This document shows, one piece after another, positions 23,903 through 38,786 of a stretch of DNA of 64,000 nucleotides. The DNA comes from Rotaria sp. Silwood1. Its lineage: Eukaryota; Rotifera; Eurotatoria; Philodinida; Philodinidae. Location of the stretch: contig CAJNOP010000337.1 of assembly GCA_905250075.1 (NCBI GenBank), positions 36,923 to 100,922 of the forward strand, given 5' to 3'. Under the pieces are notes generated by a model. That model was not told the origin of the DNA, made no database searches, and saw nothing but the letters and a program-made list of their open reading frames with translations. Every line of letters starts with the position of its first letter. Within the stretch, counting starts at the first letter, position 1. The position numbers and the translations under genes were made by a program.

Positions 23903-26900
23903 CTAATTCATAGTTCCATCAGTATCGATACTGGAACAATAGGTAATAGCATAATTCAAACGTTCATACATGATTTCTTTAGTTGAATACGGAGGTAGAT
24001 CAAGAGTAAAATAGCATGTATGCGATTCTAGAACAAAAAAATCAAATAATTCGATTTATGTCTAAAGTAAAATTGAAAAGAAAACAGGTGTGTTATATTG
24101 GATTATGACATTGAATCTCAACACGATTATATTTCTTTTTTTTTATTACTGATAACAAAGATCAGATGTTGTCTAGAGAACTCAGTAATGGAAATTTATC
24201 TCAATAATTTTGACATTTCTTTTCTTCTAGATGATATAATATAAGATTTCAAATTCATTTACTTGGAAGAGTTTCATCGACATTACCACTGGAATCTAGA
24301 CGAGTAATTGTAAAATTTGTGGAAAATTCTTCGTCTCTATTCGGTAATGTACTTCGTCCCCAAACAAATATTAAAAATAATTTTTTCTGTTCTTCACTAA
24401 ACATTTGACTTAAAACAATCCAAAATCGTTCAATATATGGTGATGATTCACTATCATCATGATAATCTGTATGACGTTTCAACATTTCAATATCAATATA
24501 ACCTTTACCACAAACAGCTTCTTCTAATTCTTGAGCTGTAAAAAGACTCAAATAAGCCGATGGTACGATATTATATAAACCTTGACGAATAAATTCAATT
24601 TGTCGATGAAATTCATTAATACGATATTGACGATAACGTATACAATAATCTTCAAAATTAGTAGCAGTTATAGGAATATGAAAACCACCAGGAATAAGTT
24701 CATAAGTTTGTCCAGCTGAACTAATAACATCAAATGTAAGTTCACTCATAATACTACTGAATAAATAATCACAATCATTGTTAGCATCACTTTCTTCATA
24801 TTTATTAAGAATTTTTACTTGTTTAATATTTTCTTCCATCTCATTGATAATAGTAAAACTTTGTATATCAATTGCTTCAATATCTTCGATTGTAATTATT
24901 TCTTGTACTAACTGTTTCCATAGTAAAATTGGAAATCGAATATCTAAAAGATTTTTCGTACGTATAGCCATACCCATTAATTGTCCAACAAAACGATATT
25001 GATTCTTATATTCATCTGGTATAGGTCGATTTGGTGGAAAAACATTTGGAATCCATCGATCACGATTTGAACCACTATTCGTTCGTCCATTAGGACAAAG
25101 AATAAATAATGATAAACGTGTACTACATAAATCAGCACAAATACGTGTAATTGAATCTCGATAAGGTCCACCTCGATCGGTACTAAACATGCCAATAAAA
25201 GTAGCTGACCAAGCTTGTTCATCTTTCGTTCGTCGAAATGTTCGAGATGCATTAGGATACAATTGTTTATATGCTTGATAGAACATTGTATCTTCAGGAT
25301 GTTCACCAAGACTTGCTTTTACAGTATCAAATTTTACATCTTCTTCAGATGATCCTGAACTATTTGCTGTTTTATTTAATGCATCATGAAACAAGTGATA
25401 TTTTGTTGTAAATAATATATAATTTCGTGCTGCTCGAATTCGATCCGTAAGAGTACTAGTGCCTGGTGATAAAGTTAAATCAATCATTTGTAAGAGTTTA
25501 CCAATAAATATATTAAACAAATAGAAAAGTTTAGCACGTGTTTGTATATATATCGATGGTATATCACATAAGCATGTAAATGATTCATATTTACTCATAT
25601 CCGGAACAGATGCGGCTGGTAGAGTTTCAATGAATTGATTAAGTGATTCATGTGGTAATGGATTCCAATCGAGATTAATATTTGAATTCATAAATTTCAT
25701 TAATTGTTCATCAGCAATCTTATCGAAATGAACATGAGCTTGATCAACTATCTCTTTGGTCAATGAAGATTTTTCGCCTAAAACAATATCCAATGGTTTA
25801 AGAAGTAGTTCGGACCATTGAGATTGATTTGTTTTATTTGTTAAAACATTGATAACATCGAGAATTATTGATAGATTGCGTGAATCTGATGGACATTCAT
25901 TTAATGTTAAAATCAATTCTTTTTGTCTTTCAAATAAAGCAAATGCTAAATCCATGACAGCATTTCGAAAACTTTTCAATGCTAAATCATCCAAACATGT
26001 TTTATTCGTTATTAATTCAATAAAAAGTTGTAGAATGAAATGTTGAATATTGCTATGAAGTTTGAAATTCTCACTTCTTCGAATCAATCTATTTAAAACA
26101 AAAAGAAAAAAGAAAACATAAAAATACGCACTCAACTAATTCTTATTTTATAGTCAATTTTCTCATTGTATTCACTGAATTTATCAATATTCGTAGAGAA
26201 TTTGTTCAATAGCTTTTAACAGACATGAGATAGAGATATGTGGTTTTTCACTCTTCGAAAGTGAAAAAGTATTTTCTATCAAAACAGAAGAAAATTGAAT
26301 TGATCAGCTATTGAGTGATATATTGAAAAAAATATTCTTAAGCCATTTTCCATTGAATTCTGACTTATAAAAGAACTATCGATGAAAATAAACTGTTCTC
26401 TTTCAAAGCTTTATAGCTTGTTTCATTCAATACCTATTGGCATTTTCCCAAGAAATCTGAAATTGGCCAAACAACCTACAACTAAGATAGCATGAGTCAA
26501 AACAGAAGTAATTGATCATGTTGAGAAAATTCTGGTATAGCAGCTTCGAAAATAAAAAAAAGATTACTACTCAACTTGGTATGGTCGATTACTGCTGCTT
26601 TGACAAACGATGGCTTTATTGGAGATCGTTAGGCTAATATCCGTATGTCTTAGAAAAACTTATCTGCTTCTCATCAAAAGTTATTCGAAAGAATAATCAA
26701 TCGAATGAACTTACGTGGTAAAAAGATGAAGAATAAATATTTTCGATCGATGTGATGGTACTAATAAAAATAGATCAAATAGCACCTTAATAAATAATGC
26801 TGGAAATAATAATTGAATTATCAGATCAATATCATATTTTTTCATTTCAACATCGATTAATAATTCCAAAAAGAGATTAACAATTTTTAGAAGAAAATCT

Positions 26901-29900
26901 AAATTTGTTTGTTTAATTAACATTTGTTCATCAATAGTTTCATCATCATAATTATTCATATAGATTAAAGATGGTTCAGCAAGAAAATGAATCGATTCTT
27001 CAATAAGATGTTTTTGTAATTGATAGAATAGTGGAGCTTTTCTATTCAATATTTCCATTGTCATTTGTTCATGTATCATAAATTTCAATAATTCTTTTAA
27101 TTCAACTTTTAATATTGACATTGTTAATAATTTCATTCTATTAATATTTTCATCGGCATGTGTACGTGTACATGTATGATGATAATCCATTAATCGTAAT
27201 AATGTTACAATAAATGTTCCATCACCAAATTTCGAAAGTGGAAATAAACTTGGATGATCATCATTACACCAAACTTTTAACATATTCAATATTGTATAAC
27301 GTGCATAGATTGTTATTAATCCATATTCACTATTTGTACGTAAATGAATATAAGTTTTATGTGGTATTTGTCGATGTAAATAATGTAATGAGTTTTTCAT
27401 TTTCTTTTTTAATTCATTTTCAATTACTGTTTCTTCAGAATCTGGTTTTGTCAGATCAAGAAGTTTGAAATGAGGATCTTCGATTGTTAATAGATGTGCT
27501 TCTGTTTTATCTCGAATCCAATCTGTTAATTTATCATGAATACCTACACCATGAATAGCTTTACGATACCATTCTTTTTCAGATGTTATATCATCATCAG
27601 CATTTTCTGTTTCAGATAACATGTCATTAGATGATGTTGAAATTGACAAATCATTGATAGAATTGTCAATTTTCATTAATATTGCTAATGTTCCTTTATC
27701 GTCATACGGATTCAATCGTGTTAATACATTGATTTTTTTCTGTTGTTGCTCTTGTTGTAGTGTCTTTTCTATTTCTTGACACTGTTCTCGTAGAATAGCA
27801 TCGATGAACTGAATATTTGTCGTATTATATTGTTTCATTACGTATTTGATTGAGTCTTCTTTATAACCAATACCTATGAGACTTGTTGATAGAATTGAAT
27901 ACGTTGGAGCAACTAGATTATCTAAGGAATGTTCAGTTGATTTCATTAGGTTTGCCATTGATGGACGAAGAATGTCAATTGATTTATTCCAAAATGTTAT
28001 TGATCGACATTCAATACGTAGTTGATCATCATCAATAGTATTCTTAGTCAGATCTATTTCTCGAAATAGATCAATACGTTTTAATTTCGTTGCAAATTGA
28101 TTATCTGCAATTGATGCATTGAGTTCTAATGCACCATTCACATAAATATGAACAGATTTCTCTTGAACGGAAATGATCAAACGAATGTATTCTTGTAATT
28201 TCACTATTGATGAACTTTGATGTTCGTCTGATAGACAAATATGACCATCATGTGTTATATAAATTTCTGATTGTGTATCCAACGTTAGTAATGTTAATCG
28301 AGCTTCACTATTCGATGTAACTGATGAATCATTAGTTAATGGAAAATTGGGTATAGAAATATCGAGAATTAATGTATATTCGGACCATACTTGATTTGCA
28401 GTATTTAGAACTAGATAAGTTTTATTTCCGTACAATTGTATGACTGATCGATTAGTGCCTGATATTGCTTTGAAATAGGTTGATTCATCGTAATCAATAC
28501 ATTGTTTTCTGTTCTTCCATAGATTTTCTTCAAATGGTTCTTTGAATGGTACTAATGTTTCATTTGTAAAATATTTTTGTTCTACGGTAAATGTCAATGA
28601 ATTTGTTTGTTTTCGATATTCATTGATTTTTTGATAATCAGCGGCAACATACAATAGTCCATAGGTGAAGAGACGTCGAATATGTTCTTCGGACAGTGCA
28701 TATTTCCATATGCTCAAATTTCGAATTCCAACATTTAGATATGGCAAAAGTTGTAGATTTAATTTTGGTTTTGTTGTTCGATCAAAACTATGACAATAGT
28801 TTAATATTTGATATTTATTGTTGATATAGACTTTTGTTCGTTCATTTGTTTGAAATAGAATAGCTACACGTTGACGATATTTCATTGTTTCATCAATAAA
28901 ATCATCATTCATATCATTCATACAGATTCGAATAGAAAATGTCTCGTTCTCTATGGTGAATAATACAATATCGAGTTCATCAGGATGATTTTGTATTTCA
29001 TCTGTTGAAATAATTTCAAAATCAAAACTAATAGTCAATGATTGATAATTATCAATTGATAATAGAAAACCATCACTTTCTTCTGATATCTTCAATAGAT
29101 GTTGATCAGTTACTATCGTATCAATATTGAATGGAACTTTGAAATGCTGATCATTGACAAAATCACGTATTAAAGAGATTTTATTGTCCGCTGAATTATC
29201 CTTTGAATATCGACTCGTATAGAAATATTGATGAATATCATTACCAATAAGATAAGCACTAAACGGATAAGCTACAAGTACATTTTCCATTGTGAGTAAT
29301 TTTGGCATTAATAATGGCTTGTAACCTGTCGGTAAAGGACATTGAGTCATATCTTCTGGACTAAATATAAATTCAAAAGCACCTGTATTAGCCACACTAC
29401 TATAGACTTGTACAGTAACACCAGGAAAATAAGTAGTACTAAGTCCATTGGGTAATAAATTTGTTTTGATAATTGATTCAATATTATTATTTTCTGAGTG
29501 TGAAAATGCTGTACCTAAAAATTGACCATTTAACCAATATTTGATAGTTGTATTTTCCTTATCGATTTCAATACCACAACCACATACATCATCTGCTTTC
29601 CAGCGAATTTCATCACAAAAATTAGTTCCTTGATTATGATAACAAATTCCTCGTGATCCATCATAACCCCATGAAAATGTATCATCACCAATACCTTTTG
29701 AATTTTCTGGAATAGGAGTAAATCCATTTGTTGCCCAACCAATTTGTGTTGCACCACCTAATATAATTTTAACGCAAAAATACCATTTTCCTTCATTTAC
29801 TTGTATACCATCAACAATAAAAGTCGGATATCGAATATTTCCATTATCATCGGTTATATTAACTCGTCCTTTAAATTTATGCTTATCTCCACATTCTTCT

Positions 29901-32900
29901 AATGCTGGCAAACTATCATTAGCAGGTAAAGAAACAATACGAATTTCATCATTTCCAATTCTACCCCGTTTATAAGAGTCTATTTCATTTTTAAATGCAA
30001 TCGGTTTCCATCCTTCATTTATCAAACTCATTGTAGAAAGATTTTGTACAATAACAGGATCACGATTGATTATTATTTGATTCCATACGTTTATATTACG
30101 AACAATATCAGATTTATCTTCTACTATTTGTTTTGTTCTTTCACATTTATCTAAACTTAAATTATATTGTTCTAAATGTAGTCGATTAAACAAACGTAAA
30201 TCATCCGATTTTGTATTATGAATTGAATCATTATTATCAACTGATATTGATAGTTTAGCAATAACAGATGCATAAGATTTTTGCATGAAAATCTCGACAC
30301 ATGTTTTATTATTTAGTAATGGATAGAATGCCGTTATAGCACGACGTTTTATTTGTAATAACATCAATGACTCAGTTTTTGATGTATCAATTTGTGCAAG
30401 ATATCCCAATGTATCAAGAATAGTATGAACTGCATTATCTATTGGTAGAAGTGAGAGATTCGGTGGTAAAACATCAGTAATAGTACGTAATTGATACGAC
30501 GAAACCCATTCGGTATGATTTGTTGCAGCATATTGTACGAAATAAGGTGTAACATCAGACGAATCAGATTCGAGAGCACTTGTATTGATTTCAATGATAG
30601 TTGCTGATTCAAATTCATTGATACTTCTATCAGCTGCATAGATTTCTACAGTTGATCCCAAACAATATGGTCGTACATAACCACCTAAGATACATAATGA
30701 TGCAAGAAAGAAATTCATTTGTCGTAATTCAACAGATTCTAGAGATGTCATATTGAAATTTATACTTGATTTAATTGCATCGATAATTAGTTTCGTAGCC
30801 ATTTTTTGCCATGGTGAATTTCGTGACATTAATGTACGATAGATATAAATAAATTCAATGATTATATCAAGATCTATTTTGTTAGTTTCAAATAAATTAA
30901 AATTTTGACCAATAGAAAATAAAATATCTGTTAATAACTTCTCAACAAAACATCGACATGTTGTTTCGTTCATATTCTCTGGTAAGAATACTAAAAGATC
31001 ACGTAGAATTTTCAATGCTAGTAGACGAGTATCAAGATATTGACTCTGATGATATAAATTTAATAATTGTTGGATATAATCCATAGTAGCACAATTCGAT
31101 CGAACATGATCATACAAATGAATACATCGAAGTAGAAGCATTAAATATTGATTAATACAAACATCGTTATTGGATGTCGATGATGATTCTATTGATGGTT
31201 CTTTTATTATAAAGTAACCGATGGAAGCATTTTTTAATGATGGATTTTCACATTCTCGAACGGATTTTGTTATTAATTGGTTTTGTTGTAATTGTTTGAG
31301 TTCACTTAAAATTAACTGGTTAAATATAAAATCACGTTGTTGTTGTAAGATATGATGAAATTTTCGACTACCAAAATGTGTATTTCTCAATTCTTCCAGT
31401 TCAATATTTTCGCATAATCTCAATACAATTAGACGAAACCAGTTGTATGCCGTGAGTTTCATATCCGTTGAAATGATAGTAGTCGAATCCATTTTAGCGA
31501 AGGTAACAAATGAATTAAATAATTCTGGAATAAATTGAAAATGATTTAAATGACACAAATCCATTGAATCATAGGATAGATTTATTAAATTAAATAAACA
31601 AAATTTGATTACTATTTTCATATTGGATTCAAATGTTGATTCATTTGATAATGATAAAATTTTATTGATAATTGAATAATAACGATATCCAATATCTTCT
31701 TTCAATTGATTATTGGATGCTTGTATATTTTCAAGATAATGCCAATCGATATTATTATCTTTTAAATTTGGTAAATTCATAATAAGAATATTTAAAATTC
31801 GATTATTATCTTTGATATTAAGTAATTGTTCAATAAATTGATAAATAAATCGATATGTAATTAATCTAGTCATAGCACGTTGATATTGTCGAATCAAACA
31901 TTTTACAACTTCATTAGATTCAATTTTAAATTCATTATTAATCATAGATGTTGATATATCATTTCCATATAAACAACTAACAATAGCACGATGCATAACA
32001 CTTTCACTATCTTTCTTTTGTTCAATAGCTTGTTTTTTTGTTAACATTATATATTTTAATCGTATACATGCATTTAATGCATTACGAAGTAATCGAATAA
32101 TATATTTTGCTTTTGTCCAACGTGATATTTGTCGTTGTACTTTAGATTTATTAGTAGTAATTATTGGTAATGAAAAATGTTCTTTAATTGTTGAAATAAA
32201 TGAACTTTCTTTAATTGATACGAGTAATAATAATGTATCCTTCTTAATTTGTTTAAAAAGTTCATTACAATCACCACCACGAGCTTTAGTCGTAGCAAAA
32301 ATCGTTCGTACTTGATTAGCATATTCATAGAGTGAAAGAAGTTTATTATGTGGTTTTTGATCGATTGATTGAGTTAACTCATGTTGAGCTAGATCAATAC
32401 GACGATAATGTTTAATATAAACAGCAAATATAGCAGCACATGCATCATTAGCAAAAATTTCAATTGATTTTTGTAAGATACGTTGTTTATCTCGAATAAA
32501 TAATTTCATTTTTGAAATTAATTGTGAACCTTGACCATTATTATTATAAATTGAAAGTAAAAATTCACTATCTAATATTGATTGTTGTCGTCGATAAGGT
32601 ATTACAAAATGACTGTAAGTACTTAAATTAGATTTAAATAAATTTGATAAATACGAATTATTCTCTATTGTCATTGTTTCATATCCACCAGCAAATAATG
32701 GTAACTTTAATGTAGTAGTATATTTTTTTTCTAAAGGACTTTGTTGTGGACCAACAATAAGACGATGACTCATCTTTCCAAATAGCCATGGAATTAAATA
32801 AGTAGTTATAATATTTAAATCGATGGTTGTTTGTGTTAGATATTCAGCAAATATAGGTAGAATAGTAGCAAAAATTGGTTGTATGATAGCAAAATTAAAT

Positions 32901-35118
32901 ATTGATTCTGTAAGAGTACATAAACCGAAGAGAAGTGGTTCTAATAGGATACTTTTTATATCTTGTTTAATACAATATTTAATCACATGTGTTGTATATT
33001 CGATACCAAGGATCGATAAAGAAGATGATTCAAGTTCATCTGATATATCAATAGGTTGATTATTCAAGTGAACCAAAAGTAATTCTTGAAACATAAGTAT
33101 AATTTTACATACTTGATTGACTTTTTCAACATCTAATGAACTTGGTTTTAAGACAATATCAAGAAATGAATGTAAAATTGTATAAGCTATTGTTTTATCT
33201 TCAGCATGATGATCATTACATAAAACTTCAATCCATTGATGTATAAATACATTTTTAGATAACTTATCAAATAATTGTTCAATCAATATTGGATGTTTAT
33301 TTTCCATGATATGTGTATGAATGAATGCTAATGTTCTGGCAAATGATGATGTTTGTTTGTCAATCAAATAGATCAAAGCTTTTGATGCTTCTTTCTTTCT
33401 TTCTTCTGATTTATCCTCTAGAACTAATTTTAATATCAATGTAAACCATTTTTCAATATCATTTTCATTTAAAAAATCATGAAAATTTTCAATATTTGAA
33501 GCCATCAAAAACTTTAAATGTGTTGTAAATAGTCGTAGACAAATAGTTACAATATATTCGAGATGATGATTCGATGATGATTGAATGAAAATCAATTGTT
33601 CGATTATTTCATATAAATATTTGAATGTTTCTGGTTCAAATTCGAATGAAAACGAACCATCTATAGAATTACGTTCATATTGGGATTTCGAATGAAGTTG
33701 ATTATGTAGATCAATATGAACAAGTAATATTGAAGATATGAATTGACCAGTGAATTTCTTCTCATTTAATGATATTAATTGCATGCTTGGAAATACTTCC
33801 ATTGATTTCAGATATTCCAATGCTATCGAAAATGTGCGTTCCATATCGGATGATTGGTCAGTGGATAGTGTTGCTTCTACAATAAATCGAATTCGGAACA
33901 ACTAAATAAAAATTGTTTGGTACCTATCCAATGAGCAATGCATTCAAACTTTGCTACTATCAGTCCTAGATACGTCAATAACGGCTGTTTGTAGTTTATG
34001 AACTTTTTTGAATATCTCAACTGTTGATAATTATACGTGAATTTTGTCTTACCTGTCTTGTCCTGTTCTTGAGATACCTCATTGCTATTTTCTGCAGCAT
34101 TTTGGGGTATAATTGTTGTTGTTTCAGCTGATGTCTGTTTTTCTTTTTCGAATTGATCTATTATTGTTGTTAAATCTTTATTTAATATTACGAATAATTT
34201 TCGTATGTCATAAATATCAGTTGTATTGAAAATTAATTTTCTAATTAATGGTAAAACATCTTTCAATGATCCTTTGATAACTGAAAAATTTAATAAGATT
34301 TTAATCGATTGATTTGCTGCAATAGGATCATTTTCCGTTTGTATCGATAACTCGTTGATATAATTGGTCAATGGTTTTAAAGATTTAAACAAATTACTTG
34401 ATCTTTTGTAAACATCTGATGAAAGATAATGTAATGGAATTTGTTCAACAAGTTGATTTGTCAAGCTAAGCATTTGATGAACAATAGTGGAATCATATTT
34501 TTGTACTGACTTGAGTAATATCAATAGCATGGATATTAACGATTGAACACCAAAAAACGAGAGTTGTTCAGCTTGAAATTGATGTAACCGTATTTGTTTA
34601 ACTGAATTGTTGTTTGTTTGATTTTCATTTGATACTTTCTCCGAACTCGAAGAATCGATAAATGGTTGAGAAAATATAGAAGTAGTTGCATTTTTATCGT
34701 CCTTCAATTTTTCAACATAGGAATTTTTCAATTGTTGTTGTTTGTCAATGATCGATTGCATAGCATTTTGTAGATTTGTATTTGTTATTGCAATATGATC
34801 GAATACTTGTTGAATTATTCCTGCTATTTCTGTATTCAATTCATCTAGTCCAGATAATTTCGTTAGTAAAGATAGATCAGTTCGAATATGTTTGATCAAT
34901 GTTTGTTTCGTAATTGGTAGTTCAATTGAACTTTTTTGATCAGAGTCATGATCATAAGATGAGATTGAACTTTTACTGATTGCATTGATGATATCTAATG
35001 GTAAAAATAAATGAACATCTTCTATTCGACCATTGGATAATATTTTATCGGAATGTTGATTATTTGTTGCAAGTAAATCAGGAATTTTGATATCAGTCAA
35101 AGAAAGCTGTTGACCCAT
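23903..35118 (-). CDS. Giant SPRY-HECT E3 ubiquitin ligase, four exons, about 3435 residues
   Basis: Exons are 33924-35118, 26715-33876, 24263-26088 and 23903-24027. All junctions keep the phase; the introns are 47, 626 and 235 bp. The N-terminus is MGQQLSLTD, a possible N-myristoylation site. The first half is helical. A SPRY domain lies at about residues 1740-1865 (GKWYFCVKIILGGATQIGWA, DDTFSWGYDGSRGICYHNQG, IKYWLNGQFLGTAF), followed by lectin-like (concanavalin A/LamG type) beta-rich parts. The C-terminal 350 residues are a HECT domain (FSTDRGGPYRDSITRICADL, YRFVGQLMGMAIRT, ELIPGG, FVWGRSTLP). The catalytic Cys (about 3399, codon 24014-24016) lies in SHTCYFTLDLPPYS on the tiny last exon, which a frame-only search would miss. 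HECT ligases take ubiquitin from an E2 on this Cys and pass it to substrates. The architecture recalls HECTD4 or HERC1 without RCC1 repeats; orthology is unresolved. Confidence 0.9.
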
Positions 35119-38100
35119 GTTTAGATAAATGATGACTAATTGATCAAATATGTCAATAAAATGTTTTCAATGTTTCTAACAACAGTTCTAAAACATAGAA
35201 AAGTAAGCATTGTGTCAAATTTAGGAAGAAAAATCTTGTCCTCGCCCTACATACGAATCCCAGATTACAAGAGAACTACTCGGCGTGATGACTCGCAAGC
35301 ATAGAAATCATAACCTGATAACGATATGAATATATCGCTGAATATATGAGCTTAACTGAGGGAATAATTAGGAATATGCACAGCCTTTTCGAGGGTTTTT
35401 TGGAAAATGGCTAATTAGAAAAATTTGAAATTTTCAGAGCAGATAGATCCTTTTAGCATAACGTTTAAAGACAATTTCAGGGTCCTAAAGTGTACTCAAT
35501 AGAAAGATATTACTTAAGACGATACCATTTACATAGAAGAAGTTTTTCCCTCGTCAGAGTGTATGAAAGAAGTCAATGATGCTTGCTTTAAAGGTTAAAT
35601 TTACATTATTTAGAATCAAGTAGAACACAGAGTTCAGAACTGAATTATTTTACGCTTAAAACATACTTTTGAGAAGAAAAAAAAATAATAAGCAAAGTTA
35701 TGTTTTTTTTTTCTACAAATCAACTCAAGCGACGCCTTACTTTTTTTCTCGTTAATATGCACAACGAAATCAATATTATTCTGATGTACAGGTGGAGTAT
35801 ATTTTTTTCGGTTGACAGAACTGGAAGAAAAAACGAAAGAAAATAGCTCATAATTCGTGCACTCATTTTAACCAGTCAATTACAAAGACACGTGGCTTAT
35901 GAAACTATTTGCAATCCAAGATAATCATCATTTAGTCGAAGAAAACGTTCTATAATCTTTATTTAGCTTGCTTCGAAAAAAATGAAGAAAATGAACACTC
36001 TGAGTATCAGATGTCCTTATTAACGAAAAGAATCAAATATATACGAGGTCTATAAGATATCGAATTCTCTATTTTCCTTTTACCAATAATTGAAAAAAAT
36101 AACATAGAATCAAATAGAAACGAATTCAAATCTGAAACAATCAGCAAAATAATCGAGATAATCTTGAATTTTATAAATATTTTATATTTATTATTATTGT
36201 TTGATGCATTTTATTTTGAATACTATACATCGTTCTTTATCAGATTCAGTAAAAGACATACGATAGTGTAAAAATAAATTATATCAAATAAAAGATATAT
36301 ATTGTCAAGCAACTATTCCAAATAATTACTGACCAACTAATTTCTGTAGTTATATCATTTTCTTCTGAACAATGCAACTGAATCAGATTTTTTTTTCGAC
36401 ACAAATGTCAACATGTTGGGATGTAAGGGCACTAATGCCTAGTAATTGCATTTCTCCAGCGTTCATTCACAATATTGATAACGTACGAACTACTTGTGTT
36501 TTATATTCAATAAGATTTCATTATTGATTTACGATATTTTTTTCTTGCAAAAAAGAATCTAAGCAGATTATTCGTTCAATGTCTTTGTGTGGTAAATGAC
36601 TATTAAGCAAACTTTACGAACGAACTATTACAATAAATAAATATTTGCTGCTTTATTTATCGTCTGTCTCAAATACATTACGATTGAATGATAACGTAAA
36701 TTAGCAGAAGAGATAGACAGAACCAAAAGACCTCAATTCATAATAGCAATCAAAACTGGAGATGTTTATTTAGATTCATAATGATAGATACATACTTTTC
36801 TCCTTTTCTATGCGGTGACTCACTTACATAAGTTTTCACAAGGGTTAAAAACGCCTGTAAATATAAAGAAACAGAAAAAAAGGTCGCTTTATGCTTACAA
36901 TAGTGATTCTCAAATATGAATGGAAAACGACTGTGTTTTTTTTTCTTTTTTTGTGTTTTTAGGCGTGAACGACAGTCTGTAACTAAACGGACACTTAGTG
37001 ACAAGTAGAGCAAATGAAAGAGTTCTTCATGCAGGTTCATCCTTCGTCTACAGCCAGTTTCATCGAGAAATTTCTATAAGTCGAGCAGTGAAAAAAATGT
37101 GCACTTCACATTCAAGAAATATTTCTCTTTGTAATACAGTGTTGTGTCAATATGACACAGTGATCATTTAGATGAGTATGATATTCATCAAACCTTGAAA
37201 AGTGTGTCTTACATTAGAAAATCTAAAATTATATAGAGACGAAACTGCAACAAACCTTGCTTTTTTTAATAATATAAAACACATGTGATGGATATTATTA
37301 TCATCCTGACCAGCTCAATTTAATAGAAAACGAGATGTATATAATGACGTTCTTATATGTAATTAAGAAATGATAGAAGATTTGTTTTTTCTTTGTATCG
37401 TTCCTTGATTGTTCTTCTGTTGTTTCTACGACACATTAGTAAGTAAGGTCGAAGAAAAATTATTCTTTTTTCTGTTCTTGTTTGCTTGTGTCTTTGATGT
37501 GTGTATTGGATGACTTCAAACAACCAGTACCATTAACTAGATGAGAAAAAGAAAATAGTGGGCGCTGTAGATGCTCAAAATGTTCTTTAGTTTTATATTT
37601 TCTATGGAAATGAACCTTAGAGATAATTGAGAATAAGTATCATTGATTTTGTCGTTGTTTTTTTTAGAGTAAATTGATAGAACGTAGTCCCAAAATCGCT
37701 TTACCAGTGTTCGGCATATCGCTACACTTTGATAGGATTCTAACAAGTGTTTCGTCACTCATTCTATTGTCTATTTTCATTTGTAGCATCGCGGAGATAT
37801 TCCCGTCGTAGAGGATTGTCAGTTGTTCAGGATGTTTATTGAAATACTTGACATTAGATCAGACACATCGAAAATGATATGATTTTACATCAAAAAATGT
37901 TTTTTCTGATCAATCGAATTGTCTAAATCAAAAATGAGACAGCAAAAATTGAAAAACAATGAATTTTATATCGGGCATATTATCCACTGAAATAACTATG
38001 TTCTTAGAGAAAATATTTCTTCAGCAGAAACAACTTTTAAAACAATACAGTAGTTGAAAAACTTTCGAGCCGATTTAATCCGTTGGAAAGGTTTTAGTAC

Positions 38101-38786
38101 TATGCTATTGTTCTGTGCTAACCGTAGAGTGTGAAATGTGGGTGATTGTGCAGGCAAGAGTTCTATCCTCACATTTTCACTCACATCCAAATGCACAATT
38201 TTGTTATCATTTGACTCAGCTCTTCAAGTTCTACAATTATCTATGTATTTAGTCATTTCAATAAACATTTTCAAGTTCATTCATGTTGTCATACTATACA
38301 ACAATTTCAAAAATGATATAATAGCTAGGCGATTTTTTTTTGGGCTTCAAGTAAGATGTATTCTCGAATTTGCAATCATTCTTTGATTTCAAAGATGATT
38401 CTGCGTTGAACAGCTTTCGTAATCTATGACATTTAATTCGATCGATTATATATCAGTGTTTCAATTATCATAATTGTATCTGTACCAGTCGAATGTAACT
38501 GTCTAAACTTGTCTCATTTAATTCTTCTATCAATCAACTGTGTCGATCAGACGTTGAAACATATACATATGATCAATGAGATCTTGTAACTTTTCTCGTT
38601 TTGTCAATTCGATAAGGGCAACTTCTCAACATATAAACATATTTGATCCCTAGTTGAATGTTTCACAGTAAGCAAATCGGACGACTTGACGCATACTAAT
38701 ATCTAATCTATAGTGTCATCTGCGAACTAAGCATCATTTATTTTCGTATATAAATAAAACAGACTTTTCACACATAAAATATCAAT
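35119..38786. other. 3.7-kb intergenic region with one G-rich hairpin
   Basis: AT-rich with no recognised gene. The hairpin at 38127-38188 is the only structure I can name. A minus-strand AATAAA (plus 38737-38742) lies about 45 bp beyond the stop of the STEAP gene and may be its poly(A) signal. Confidence 0.5.
38127..38188. repeat. G-rich telomere-like hairpin, copy 4 (diverged)
   Basis: GAGTGTGAAATGTGGGTG with further G-rich sequence on the left faces CCTCACATTTTCACTCACAT on the right across about 12 bases. Both arms keep the GTGTG/CACTCACA rhythm. Confidence 0.5.
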
